Origin: JAVVHH01 sp965276815 | Lineage (GTDB): Bacteria; Pseudomonadota; Alphaproteobacteria; Acetobacterales; Acetobacteraceae | Assembly: GCA_965276815.1 (NCBI GenBank) | Contig: CBDIBE010000007.1 | Location: forward strand, 310,001-374,000 | Length of the DNA stretch: 64,000 nucleotides | Direction of reading: 5' to 3' | Shown here: in pieces, positions 1 to 8,666 of the stretch | Numbering within the stretch: position 1 is the first letter of the stretch | Layout: each line of letters starts with the position of its first letter | Notes under the pieces: model-generated | Databases searched by the model: none | The model's input: the letters and a program-made list of their open reading frames with translations, nothing else | What the model was told of the DNA's origin: nothing | Translations under genes and position numbers: made by a program

Positions 1-525
1 GACGGAGGCGCCCGAGGCCAGCAGGAAGAAGCCGGAGTCGGGATACGCCGAGTTTGTGTAGTCCGTTACCAACAAGGACGGATCACCCTGCCCCTTGACG
101 CAGTCATTGTCGGGATCGGTGCAGTTGATGAACATAGGCTTATAGACATCGGAAAGATTGAACGCAACCAGGACATCGTCGGTGCCCGAGACGGTCGACT
201 CCGCATCATTCAGGCTGCCGCCCAAGTAGAACTCGTGGTCGGATGCGAAGTAGGAAAACACGAGCGGTGAACTCACCGGGACCCCGGTAAACGACCGCAC
301 GATCAGACCCGACGATTGGTCTTCGTAATTGAGCGTCGGGTCGAATGTCACCGCGACGTCGCCAGCAATCGATGAGAACGGGGCGGCCTGCGCCGGCGTA
401 CCGTATTCGTCGACAAAGCCGGTTCCGGAGAACGTCAGATTGAACGTCACCGGAGCGGCAAAGGAGGAAGCAGGCGCCAGCCAAAGCAGCGCTGCGAAGA
501 CGACCTTCATGGGTTTCCAAGTCAC
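1..525 (-). CDS. Secreted protein, PEP-CTERM-like (partial)
   Basis: The frame is open to the window edge, so the C-terminus is not visible. The chosen start is the GTG at 525, which follows a strong AGAGGAGAG ribosome binding site 5 nt upstream; an in-frame ATG lies at 510. The first 28 or so residues form a signal peptide (MKVVFAALLWLAPASSFA, then APVTFNLTFSG). The rest is Thr/Ser/Asn-rich beta-type sequence, with a CTDPDNDC stretch that could form a disulfide. This pattern is common in short exported proteins that carry a PEP-CTERM sorting tail, but that tail would lie outside the window, so the assignment is an inference. It reads in the same direction as the beta-glucosidase upstream. 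Confidence 0.55.
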   Translation of the reverse strand, partial: MTWKPMKVVFAALLWLAPASSFAAPVTFNLTFSGTGFVDEYGTPAQAAPFSSIAGDVAVTFDPTLNYEDQSSGLIVRSFTGVPVSSPLVFSYFASDHEFYLGGSLNDAESTVSGTDDVLVAFNLSDVYKPMFINCTDPDNDCVKGQGDPSLLVTDYTNSAYPDSGFFLLASGASV

Positions 526-627
526 GGGTACTCTCCTCTATGTGAGGTTAAGAAGATCAGCGTTTCAGTCGGGTTCGGCGACGCGTCGTTCCACCCGGGT
601 CGGACGCGGCGCCGTCGGTCGGTTGGA

Positions 628-2796
628 CTACCTATTGCGGCCGAACGCATGTTGAACGGTTATAGTCGTCACCGACGTGAAGTTCCGCGAAGAATTACCG
701 ACATAGACCTGGTTCGTGCCGCCGACCGACACCCAGCTCTGCGATCCCGTATCCCAGACGCTCAGCGGATGGTTGCTCGCCTTGGGGTCGATTGTGATGG
801 TCACGTTCTGGCTTTGACCTGGGTTCAAGAACACTTTCTGGAACCCAACCAGGCGCCTCGGCGGCTCACCACTGGAGGGCGGCAGCCCGAGGTAGACCTG
901 AACCACCTCGGCGCCGGCGCGCTGGCCCGTGTTCGTCACCGTGGCCTGAACCGTGAACGGAGTGGTGTCGGTTACCGTGGTCGACGAGACGCTCACGTTG
1001 GAGATGTTGAAGGTCGTGTAGGACAGGCCAAACCCAAACGGGAACAGCGGCTGTTGATTGTTCGCGTCATACCAACGGTAGCCGACCTCCAGAGCTTCGG
1101 AGTAGGTGATCGTGTGCACGCCGTTGACGATGACGCCCGGATATTGCTGCGGCGTGTTGGTCGCGATCTGCGTCGCCGTCTGCGGATAGCTGACGGGAGA
1201 CTTGCCGGACGGATTGGCGACGCCGAACAGCAGGTCCGCGACGATGTTGCCGTCTTCCTGACCGGGAAACCACGCCTCCAGTACCGCGGGCACCTGGCTC
1301 AGCCAGGGCATCGGCACCGCGTCGCCGTCCTTGAGGACGACGATCGCGTTCGGATTAGCAGCCGCGATAGCCGAGATCATCGCATCCTGGTTGTTCGGCA
1401 GCGGGATCCCCGTGCGGTCCGAGCCTTCCGAGGTGATGGCGCCCGCCATGACGATCACGGTATCGGCGGACTGCGCCGCGGCCACCGCGACGGCAAGGTT
1501 GCTGTTGTCGTTTGCCACCGTCGTCAGGCTGACGCTCGCCGACGAACCGAGGCTCTGCAGGACGTTCTGCATGCCTTGCAACGGAAGCACGGTGTAGAGC
1601 GGCGTGACGTGCGAACTGCCGCCGCCGGCGACCGACGTCGTCGCATAGGGCGCCTGACCGATCAGCGCGATGGTGTGGATCTTCGTCCGGTCGAGCGGCA
1701 GGGCGTTGTTGGTGTTCCTGAGCAGCACGGCCGACTGCTCGCCCATGTTGCGCGCGAGCTTGCCGTCGGCGGTCGCGTCGATCGGCGTGATCGTGATCGG
1801 CCGGTCAAACACGCCTAAACGGAACATCTGTGTGTAACGCAGCCGAAGCGAGGTATCGATCATGTCTTGGGTGATCTGGCCGCTCGCCAGATATTTGACG
1901 AGATTTGCCGCAGTGAAGTAAACGCCGGAGGGCATCTCGAGATTGGTCCCCGACACCAACGCCAGGGTGTTGTACACCGCGCCGAAGTCGGACTGGACGA
2001 AGCCGGAAAATCCCCACTGGTCTCGCAGCACGGTGGTCAGCAACGGCGTGTTCTGGCACATGTGCGCGCCGTTGACCGAGTTGTACGAGCACATGATCGA
2101 GGCGACCTGACCATCCTTCACCGACATCTCGAACGGGATTAGGTCGATTTCGTGCAGGGTGCGATCATCGATGATCTCGTTGATCGTCGTCCGGTTCACT
2201 TCCTGGTCGTTGGCGACGTAGTGCTTGGCCATCGCCAGCACTCCCTGCTGCTGGATCGCGGCGATTTCGGTGATCGCCATCTTACCGGAGAGGAAGGGAT
2301 CCTCGCCGAAATACTCGAAGGTGCGTCCGGCGCGCGGATCGCGAACGGTGTCCATGCCGGGCGCCTCGATCAGCTGCAGCCCGAGATCCTTTGCCTCGGT
2401 CGCCATCGTGCTGCCGAAGCTCGCGGCGACGGTCGCGTCGAACGAAGCGGCGATGGCGAGCGCCGCCGGAAAGGCGGTCGCCGCCGGATAGGGCTCGCAG
2501 TCGCTCTCGCCGACGCCGACCGGCCCGTTGGTGATCCGGAAGGTCGGGATCTGCAGCGCCGGCAGGCCGGCGACATGGCGCACGCCCGTACAGCCGACTT
2601 CCGGGACAACCGTGCCGCTCGCGCCATGCATCTGATCATATTTGTCGGACAACGCCATCGCCGCCACTAGCAGCGCGGCGCGCTGTTCAGGCGGCAGCGA
2701 TGTGTTCATCCATGGCAGGCTGCTCTGGGCGTAAAGCGGCGCCGCCGAGGCGCACAGCGCGACGCCAAAGGCCGCCGCGAACTTCCCGTATTTCAT
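628..2796 (-). CDS. Periplasmic beta-glucosidase, glycoside hydrolase family 3
   Basis: A 722-aa exported GH3 enzyme that should release glucose or related sugars from beta-linked oligosaccharides. A signal peptide covers residues 1-24 (cleavage after YAQ). The N-terminal TIM-barrel domain carries the substrate-binding KHY motif (about 191-193). The catalytic nucleophile is Asp270 in GFVQSDFG, the usual SDW/SDF position. The C-terminal alpha/beta sandwich follows, then a fibronectin-III-like domain (about 600-715), which is the standard BglX-like order at normal length. It starts at an ATG and is divergent from the LysR gene at 3128, which may control it. The specific substrate cannot be read from the sequence. 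Confidence 0.9.
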   Translation of the reverse strand: MKYGKFAAAFGVALCASAAPLYAQSSLPWMNTSLPPEQRAALLVAAMALSDKYDQMHGASGTVVPEVGCTGVRHVAGLPALQIPTFRITNGPVGVGESDCEPYPAATAFPAALAIAASFDATVAASFGSTMATEAKDLGLQLIEAPGMDTVRDPRAGRTFEYFGEDPFLSGKMAITEIAAIQQQGVLAMAKHYVANDQEVNRTTINEIIDDRTLHEIDLIPFEMSVKDGQVASIMCSYNSVNGAHMCQNTPLLTTVLRDQWGFSGFVQSDFGAVYNTLALVSGTNLEMPSGVYFTAANLVKYLASGQITQDMIDTSLRLRYTQMFRLGVFDRPITITPIDATADGKLARNMGEQSAVLLRNTNNALPLDRTKIHTIALIGQAPYATTSVAGGGSSHVTPLYTVLPLQGMQNVLQSLGSSASVSLTTVANDNSNLAVAVAAAQSADTVIVMAGAITSEGSDRTGIPLPNNQDAMISAIAAANPNAIVVLKDGDAVPMPWLSQVPAVLEAWFPGQEDGNIVADLLFGVANPSGKSPVSYPQTATQIATNTPQQYPGVIVNGVHTITYSEALEVGYRWYDANNQQPLFPFGFGLSYTTFNISNVSVSSTTVTDTTPFTVQATVTNTGQRAGAEVVQVYLGLPPSSGEPPRRLVGFQKVFLNPGQSQNVTITIDPKASNHPLSVWDTGSQSWVSVGGTNQVYVGNSSRNFTSVTTITVQHAFGRNR

Positions 2797-3127
2797 TCAG
2801 TTTCCTCCGTTTTGGTCGGTTTGTGCCGGGCGGTGCCGTCTGCCCCACGCCCCTTGCCGGCAGGCGCTCGCGCGGTCAGGCCAGGGTTGCCGCGACGCAT
2901 CGCGCAGCGGTCGCGGGGGAATGTTCGCAGCGGTGAAGGCCGGTCTGGCGGGGTGGCGCGCGCAGAAAGATCTGCCGCTCGGGTCTGCTGTGCGCCTCAT
3001 TCTATCGTCCTCCCGCCACTCATCCCCGCATCTCTTTTCCCGAGGGCTAGTTTTAAAAGCAGCGTAGGCCGACTAACACAGCGACGCTAATGCTAATGCG
3101 AGCCAGATTGATCTAGGATGCGTATCA
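2797..3127. other. Intergenic divergent promoter region
   Basis: This 331-bp gap lies between the divergent beta-glucosidase and LysR genes. No convincing gene is visible. It should hold both promoters and any LysR operator. The stretch just before the LysR gene contains a tandem GCTAAT-GCTAAT; I could not identify a clear T-N11-A palindrome. Confidence 0.4.
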
Positions 3128-4039
3128 ATGCTCGAGCTGAGCCAGCTCCGCTGCTTCGTCACGGTTGCCGAGGAGCTGAATTTCCGCCGCGCCGCGGCCC
3201 GGTTGAACATGACCCAGCCGCCGCTCAGCCGACATATTCAGCTGCTCGAACACAGCCTCGGCGCGTCGCTGTTCGAGCGCACCACGCGGAGGGTCGCACT
3301 GACAGCGACGGGGCGGCGTTTTCTGACCGAGGCGCAGACGCTGCTGCGCCTTGCCGAAAGCGCGGAGCTGTCGGTCAAGCGGGTCTTTCGCGGCGAGGTC
3401 GGCACCATCCGGCTCGGCTTCACCGCCGGATCGAGCTACGCCTTCCTGCCGCGCCTGGTGTCACTGACCAGCGCGCAGATGCCCGACGTCGACCTCATGC
3501 TGCGCGAGATGCCGACGGCCGAGCAGATGGAGGCGCTGCGGGTCGGCCATCTTGATGCGGCCCTGGTACGCCTGCCGATCGAACGCCGCGGCGTCGAACT
3601 CGTGCGGATCGCCCGCGACAAGATGGTGCTGGCCATCCCGGACCGGCACGCCCTGACCGCCAGCCAGGCCGATTGCGTGTTGCACGAGCTTGGGCGCGAG
3701 CCGTTCATCATGTATTCACCCGAAGGCGGGCGCTATTTCCACGACCTGGTATCCAGCATGTTCCGGGAAGCGGAGATCGCCCCCGAGTACGTCCAGCTCG
3801 TCACCCAGATCCACACCGCCCTGGCGCTGGTCAGCGCCGGCCTCGGTGTCGCGCTGGTGCCCGAGGCGGCGCGCAGCCTGCTCGTGCAAGGCGTTGTGCT
3901 GCGCGAGCTTCGACCGCCGCCGCGGGCCTGGGCCGAGCTTCACCTCGCCTGGCCGCGCGACCTCGACAATCCCGCCTTCCGCTCGTTCTGCGACACGATC
4001 GTGCCCAAGCTAATGACCAGCCAGGACGGCGGCGGATGA
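3128..4039 (+). CDS. LysR-family transcriptional regulator
   Basis: A 303-aa LysR regulator of normal length. The N-terminal winged helix-turn-helix spans about residues 1-60, with the recognition region FRRAAARLNMTQPPLSRHI at 19-37. It is followed by the linker helix and a periplasmic-binding-protein-like effector domain (about 90-295). The sequence resembles the BenM/CatM branch, which often responds to small aromatic or carboxylic acids; this is only a family-level hint. It is transcribed divergently from the GH3 beta-glucosidase, the usual layout for a LysR regulator and its target. The ATG at 3128 was chosen because it begins the canonical MLELSQLRCF N-terminus. Confidence 0.9.
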   Translation: MLELSQLRCFVTVAEELNFRRAAARLNMTQPPLSRHIQLLEHSLGASLFERTTRRVALTATGRRFLTEAQTLLRLAESAELSVKRVFRGEVGTIRLGFTAGSSYAFLPRLVSLTSAQMPDVDLMLREMPTAEQMEALRVGHLDAALVRLPIERRGVELVRIARDKMVLAIPDRHALTASQADCVLHELGREPFIMYSPEGGRYFHDLVSSMFREAEIAPEYVQLVTQIHTALALVSAGLGVALVPEAARSLLVQGVVLRELRPPPRAWAELHLAWPRDLDNPAFRSFCDTIVPKLMTSQDGGG

Positions 4040-4745
4040 TTGGCAGCACCGTCGCCGCCCAGTTCAGGGCGGCCCCGGCCCGTCGAGCCGAACCGATTCG
4101 GCATCTGCAACCAGACGATCGCCGGCTCACTCGAACGCGCACTGCGCAATTACGGAAAGATCATGGTCCTGTGCACGACGGGGGAGTCGCCGTCGCAGCA
4201 GGATGAAATCGTTCGCGAGATGAGCGTGCAACTCGCATGCGGCGTTGTGCTTCTGGCTGGGGTCGAGAGTTCCAGCGTTTCTGTCAAGGCTCGTGCCAGC
4301 AAGTATCGCGGTTAATCTCGTGAGCGCAGGCCAGCCGGTCAGGCTGCTTGCAGGAGTGCGAGCACGCTCACTGTGCGACCGAGAAGGCGAAGTCTGCGGC
4401 TGGTTGCGGGAACATGCTGATTGTGGATAGGCGTCCGCCCGAGGCCGCCTTGTTACGCTTGCGCGTAGCGTCTGTGCTTGGGGCATGGATTATCTTGAGC
4501 ACGATGGTGAGGCTGCCGGTGTGACAGCCAAAGTGGCTGCCACAGATGCTGCTTCGTTGTCTCGCCTTGAAATCGTGGAGGAGGACCGCGCCGAAGGCGG
4601 CGAAACCGACGAAGACAAACCACGGCAACTCCGGCTAACACGCGGTAAGGTATTTCCACCCCCCGCCTGACGGCGCTTTTGAGTGCAAGATAATTGCCAT
4701 TATCTTGCACTGGCACCGCAGTTCGCCGGCGTTTAGGCTCGGGGC
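4040..4745. other. Gene-poor 700-bp stretch before the recombinase
   Basis: No complete gene is convincing here. A minus-strand frame near 4368-4628 encodes a peptide with scattered basic residues, but I cannot place it in a family and it may be a decayed mobile-element fragment. The right end holds the palindromic recombination-like site at 4683-4710. Confidence 0.35.
4683..4710. repeat. dif-like 11-6-11 palindromic site, left copy
   Basis: Two perfect inverted arms, GTGCAAGATAA and TTATCTTGCAC, flank the 6-bp centre TTGCCA. The outer base pair A/T extends the symmetry by one further position on each side. The 11-6-11 spacing, with ATAA and TTAT bordering the centre, is the architecture of Xer/dif core sites. 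It lies 35 bp upstream of a tyrosine recombinase gene, so it may be that enzyme's strand-exchange site. A role as a plain operator for the recombinase is also possible. Confidence 0.6.
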
Positions 4746-5444
4746 ATGGACGAAATGCCGCCCGCCCTCCCCGCCCCCGCCAGCAGCGAGCTGGCGCCCA
4801 CCACGCAGGCGCGCCGGCTTAGTGCGATTAAGAGCCTGCTGAGCTTTGGGCAGCGGACCGGCTTCCTACCGGTCAATGTTGGCGCCGCGATCCGCCTGCC
4901 TAAGGCCAAGCAGACGCTCTCGGAACGCATCCTGGACGTGGACGCGGTGCTGCACTTGCTCGCTCTTGAGCGGAACCCGCGCAACAAAGCGCTGCTGCGG
5001 CTGCTCTACCTGGGCGGGCTGCGCATCAGTGAAGTCTGCTCCCTGTGCGGCCGCGACCTCGCCGCCCGCGACGACAGCGGCCAAGTCACGCTGTTCGGCA
5101 AGGGCGGCAAGACCCGGGCCGTGCTACTCAAGCCGTCGATCTGGCAGGAGTTGGTGGCGCTGCGGGCCGAGGACCCCGAGGCGCCGCTGTTCCGCTCGCG
5201 GCAAGGCGGCGCGCTCGATCCCTCGCAGGTGCACCGCATCGTCAAGCAAGCCGCCCGGCGCGTTGGGCTGCCCAATACCGTTTCCGCCCATTGGCTGCGC
5301 CACGCCCATGTCAGCCACGCGCTCGATCGCGGCGCACCCGTCCACCTCGTCCAGGCCACCGTCGGCCATGCCAGCCTCACCACCACCAGCCGCTACGCCC
5401 ACGCTAGGCCGAACGATAGTTCTTCGCTGTATCTCCCGGGGTGA
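4746..5444 (+). CDS. Xer-like tyrosine recombinase, short N-terminus
   Basis: Site-specific recombinase of the tyrosine (phage integrase/Xer) family. All catalytic residues are present: Arg93 in GGLRISE, Lys about 119-122 in FGKGGKTR, His182-x-x-Arg185 in HWLRH, His208 in GHAS and the nucleophile Tyr217 in SRYAH. At 232 aa it is shorter than the usual roughly 300. The core-binding (SAM-like) domain begins only at its last helices (ARRLSAIKSLLSFGQRTGF), so about 60 N-terminal residues are missing. A TAG codon in frame at 4734-4736 blocks extension. It may be truncated yet catalytically intact, or an active short form. The gene is bracketed by two dif-like sites (4683-4710 and 5470-5497). Confidence 0.8.
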   Translation: MDEMPPALPAPASSELAPTTQARRLSAIKSLLSFGQRTGFLPVNVGAAIRLPKAKQTLSERILDVDAVLHLLALERNPRNKALLRLLYLGGLRISEVCSLCGRDLAARDDSGQVTLFGKGGKTRAVLLKPSIWQELVALRAEDPEAPLFRSRQGGALDPSQVHRIVKQAARRVGLPNTVSAHWLRHAHVSHALDRGAPVHLVQATVGHASLTTTSRYAHARPNDSSSLYLPG

Positions 5445-5469
5445 TTTCACCGTCGGGCGGAGACTCAGC

Positions 5470-5497
5470 TTACCGGATAAACTGAATTATCTGGTCA
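5470..5497. repeat. dif-like 11-6-11 site, right copy
   Basis: Arms TTACCGGATAA and TTATCTGGTCA surround the centre ACTGAA. The inner nine bases of each arm are inverted with one mismatch. Like the left site it has GATAA-N6-TTATC at its core, and it sits 25 bp after the recombinase stop codon. Two sites of this spacing around one recombinase resemble Xer-dif modules that exchange cassettes on plasmids; the functional claim is an inference. Confidence 0.5.
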
Positions 5498-5782
5498 TCA
5501 TTTCTTATAAGCCTCCCAGGCCTCCTCGATGAGGACTCCCTGCTGAACCCCACGCCTCTTTGCTTCGTCAGCGATCTCGTCGGCGACGTGCGGCATGACT
5601 TTCGCGTGGACCTGACCCGTTCTCGGGCTGGGTAGCCGCCCTCGCCTCTTCGGTGGCTCTCTGTTCACAAACCCATGCTGCTCCGCAGTTCGATCCGAAA
5701 CTTTGACCGCCTCAGTCGAGACGTCCTTCCGGCGAGTTCGAAGGCTGCCAAGGTCGATGCTGAAAGCTGGCTTGTTGCTCAT
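5498..5782 (-). CDS. Ribbon-helix-helix partition partner (ParB/ParG-like)
   Basis: A 94-aa basic protein. The N-terminal half (residues 1-55) is Arg/Lys/Pro-rich and probably disordered. The C-terminal part reads as a ribbon-helix-helix unit: a beta strand QVHAKVMPHVADEIADEA followed by two helices to the end. Small RHH proteins encoded directly after a ParA-type ATPase act as centromere-binding adaptors in plasmid segregation, and this is the likely role. Its ATG overlaps the parA stop codon (ATGA), so translation was coupled. Because parA is frameshifted, the module may no longer work. Confidence 0.6.
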   Translation of the reverse strand: MSNKPAFSIDLGSLRTRRKDVSTEAVKVSDRTAEQHGFVNREPPKRRGRLPSPRTGQVHAKVMPHVADEIADEAKRRGVQQGVLIEEAWEAYKK

Positions 5783-6436
5783 CGGGACACCAATCGATCG
5801 TAAACTGCCTTTGCAAATGCAGCAGCGTTCTGCGTCGCAGGTTCCATCTTTCCCTGTGCAGGAATGGTTCGAAGGTCACCGCCGAACTCGAACAGCGCCG
5901 AGAATGCAGCACGCTCCATCAACGGTGGATCGATCACGTCGATACCCTGCCCCTTGAGTGAGCTCTCGATCGCGGTGTGCTGCTTCGATCGGATAGCCCG
6001 GGTCATCGTGAACACGACTGCGTGGCGTATAGATCGGCCGAGCGCCTCTTCTTCCTCCGCGACAAGTGCAAGCGCCCGGGCGCCGATAGTGGCGTCGAGC
6101 GTCGTGGCACGCATGGGGGTGAGCACCAGATCGGCCTGAGAGATGGCTCGCGACACAAGACGGGAGGCAACCCCCGCGAGATCGACAATGACCACCCGGC
6201 CATCGGCGTCCTGCTGCTTGATCGTCCGAACAATCTCCGACTCGCCGACATCCGATCGGATCTTGATTCGAGGCGGCAGCTGCGACCGCTCCGCCCAGAT
6301 TGAAATCGAACGATTGGGGTCGCAGTCAAGGGATGGCCACTTCGGCACCGGCATGGGCGAGCTCGGTCCCCAAAATGACCGAGGCCGTTGATTTACCTGC
6401 CCCGCCCTTTGGCGAGGCGATCGTGACGACGGGCAT
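5779..6436 (-). pseudogene. ParA-family partition ATPase, frameshifted
   Basis: ParA/MinD-type P-loop ATPase of plasmid partition. The start ATG at 6436 opens a frame with an intact deviant Walker A motif, PKGGAGKST (residues 9-17). It then meets TGA at 6326-6328. The remainder (DCDPNRS..., Walker B VVIVDLAG, then the C-terminal helices) continues in the next frame to the stop at 5779. Removing one G from the GGG run at 6330-6332 restores one continuous ORF of about 218 aa. This is therefore a single-base insertion, or a sequencing error. A 10-bp word, CTTACCGGAT, occurs just upstream of the start (6440-6449) and again after the partner gene (5469-5478), which could mark partition-site or operator repeats. 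Confidence 0.75.
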
Positions 6437-6492
6437 TTACTTACCGGATTTGTTAAGGAACCGGGTCTACCAGATCACCAAATGGGTGGAAT

Positions 6493-7448
6493 GAGACCTG
6501 TGCGCGGGTGGGTTGATCCGACGCGGTTTGATCTGATTCCATGCTGTCGTAGTCGGGGTTAGAGGCGGTGACGGCGCGGCGGCGGATCGGTCAGGAGCGG
6601 CTTTGGTCGAGCGGGACGAGACGGCGCGGGGGCAGGTCGCTGGACGAGGTCTCGGCCGTGCTGGACTGGACGGAACTGGATGGGTTGCTTTCGGGTGTGT
6701 CGGCGTCGGCGAAGGGCGAGCTCGGGTGGCCGCCGCTGGCGCTGTTCCGGGCGCTGCTGCTCGCCACCTGGCACGACCTTTCGGACGTGCGGCTAGCCGA
6801 TGCGCTGGACGACCGGAGCAGCTTTCGCCGGTTCTGTGGCTTTGCCGCCCACGAGCCGACGCCGGAACGCACCGCCTTTGTCCGCTTCCGCGCCGAGCTG
6901 GTGCGGCGCGGGCTGGATCGGCGGCGTCGAGGTGACGACGGCCAACGCGCACGACGCCTCTGAACTCAACGCCATCCTGCCGGAGGCGCCCGGCGATACG
7001 TACGGCGACAGCGCCTATCAGGGCAGCCGGCCCGAGGGGATCATCCGTGCGCGTGGCGGCACGCCACGGGTGGTGCACACCGGCGGCTGGGGTGGTGCGG
7101 AGGCGGCGGAGCGGCTGCGGGCGCACAACGCCGCCGTGCGCCGGGTGCGCTGCCGGATCGAGAAGGTGTTCGGCACCACCAAACGCTCCTACGGCTTGCG
7201 GCGGATGCGCTGGCTGGGGCTGGCGAAGGCCGGCTTGCAGGTCCGGCTGGCCGCGACGGCGTATCATTTGCGCCGCAGCCTCGGTTTGTTCGCGGCCGCC
7301 GCGGCGTGAACCGCGCTCGGACTCTGTCTGCCGCACGCCCGCAAGCCTTCCAGTGGCATACAGGAAGGCTAAAATCCACGCTCAGGCCGCCCCTGCATGG
7401 CCGAACCGTGCTCGTGCAATAAAACCGACCCACCCGCGCACAGGTCTC
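6493..7448 (+). mobile_element. IS5-family element with internal deletion
   Basis: Perfect 21-bp terminal inverted repeats lie at 6493-6513 and 7428-7448; they begin GAGACCTGTGCGCGGGTGGG. The 956-bp element encloses a broken IS5-type transposase. No target duplication is evident in the flanking bases. It sits directly between the parA module and an IS630 element. Confidence 0.85.
6568..7309 (+). pseudogene. IS5-family transposase, internally deleted
   Basis: The first part (from the GTG at 6568) encodes the N-terminal domain ending in FVRFRAELVRRGLD. The second part, in the +1 frame, resumes at GVEVTTANAHDASELNAILP and ends with the C-terminal R-rich segment and final Glu region (RCRIEKVFGTTKRSYGLRRM). 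The roughly 60 residues that normally lie between, including the first catalytic Asp of the DDE triad, are missing. The join at about 6915-6935 is out of frame, so no active enzyme can be made. The ends could still be moved by a related transposase. Confidence 0.85.
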
Positions 7449-7452
7449 CTTA

Positions 7453-8552
7453 TACCAACGCTCGTTGATTAGAACCCTTGTGCCCAAGCGCGCGATCCGA
7501 TGGAGATGATCTTCCACGGCTGCTCGGCAAGCCGGTTGCAGGCGTGGCAGCAGTGATCGACGATGTTGTCGTAGCTGGTGAACACTCGGTTGGAGAGCCA
7601 GTTCTCGCGCAGGAATTGCCAGATGTTCTCCTGCGGGTTCAACTCCGGACACTTGGCGGGGAGCGCGACAATGGTGATGTTGCTTGGCACGGTCAGCCGC
7701 GCCGAGAGGTGCCACCCGGCTTGATCCACGACCAGCACGGCATGGCGCCCGGGCGCAACCCTGGCGGAGATTTCCGCCAAGTGGAGGTTCATCGCCTCCG
7801 TGTTGCACCAGGGCAGCACCAGCCCGGCAGCCTTGCCCTCGGCCGGGCAGATCGCGCCGAAGATGTAGGTCGATGCGGTGCGCTGATCGTGCGGCGCGCT
7901 GGGACGCGTGCCGCACAACGCCCATCGCCGGGTGATCTTGTTCTTCTGTCCGATCCTGGCCTCGTCGCCGAACCAAACCTCTATGTCGCTGGGATCGAGG
8001 CCTTGCGTGCCGGCGACGGCCGCCACGATAGCGGCGAAACTTTTTTAAAAGCCTCCACCGCACCAGCAGCTTGCGCGTGGTGGCGCGGACGGGCCGACAG
8101 CTTGCGATACCCCATCGCGCGCAGCTCGCGCCCCAGTGTCTGCCGCGAGATGCTGATCGTGAACGTCTCGAACACCCACTGCGCCAGATCGACCAGGCGC
8201 CAGCGCACCACACCGTCGATTGCGGGCACAGGACCATCCTCGATCACCTGCGCCAAGGCCGCGCGCTGCTCGGGGTTCAGCAGTGGCGGTTTGCCCGGTG
8301 CCTTGCGCGCGATCAGCGCGTCGGGTCCGCCTGCGTTCAAACGCACCACCCAGTCGCGCACGATCTGCCGGGTCACGCCACCGATCTGCGCCGCCGCGGC
8401 ACGCGAGGCTCCGTCGTAGATCGCGGCCAGCGCCAACAAACGGCGAACCTGATCGGCGTCGTCGCTCTGACGCGCAGCCAGCCTCAGCTGGGCAGCGTCG
8501 CAGTCGTCTCAAAGGCAAAGCGCCATGGCGGATCTCCTCAATCCGCCACCTA
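7453..8552 (-). mobile_element. IS630-family element, copy 1 (one end lost)
   Basis: The 3' terminus starts TACCAACG at 7453, preceded by a TA dinucleotide, as expected for IS630/Tc1 elements that target TA. The internal sequence matches the second copy at 22.3-23.4 kb until about 8552. There the similarity stops, before the other terminal repeat, and IS1111-type sequence begins soon after. The 5' end appears to have been removed. Confidence 0.75.
7469..8526 (-). pseudogene. IS630-family transposase with frameshift site
   Basis: Two frames are joined by a TTTTAAAAAAG run at about 8042-8052. Upstream is a helix-turn-helix domain (QIGGVTRQIVRDWV). Downstream is the DDE domain (WFGDEARIGQK, VVDQAGWH, ELNPQENIWQFLREN). 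IS630 relatives often use such a run for programmed frameshifting, so this split is not by itself damage. However, the ATG at 8526 is followed five codons later by TGA where copy 2 has an Arg codon (CGA), a nonsense change. Translation could only start internally. With the lost 5' end, this copy is probably inactive. Confidence 0.75.
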
Positions 8553-8666
8553 TGAGACCTCATGTCCGTCTCTGAGACGGGGTGACCCGCCTCGCGGAAG
8601 TATGCCGAAATCGAGGGTTGCGCTGGATGGGCCAGTGCAGAGCCTCAGGCATATCGGAGACGGGTC

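Noticed and set aside
649..1818. Long plus-strand frame (389 codons) across the beta-glucosidase
   Set aside because: It is the GC-rich mirror of the GH3 coding strand; it is Arg-rich, has no family motif and covers a clearly real gene.
4368..4628. Minus-strand 86-codon gene before the recombinase
   Set aside because: No family resemblance, no ribosome binding site and scattered composition; kept only as part of an unassigned stretch.
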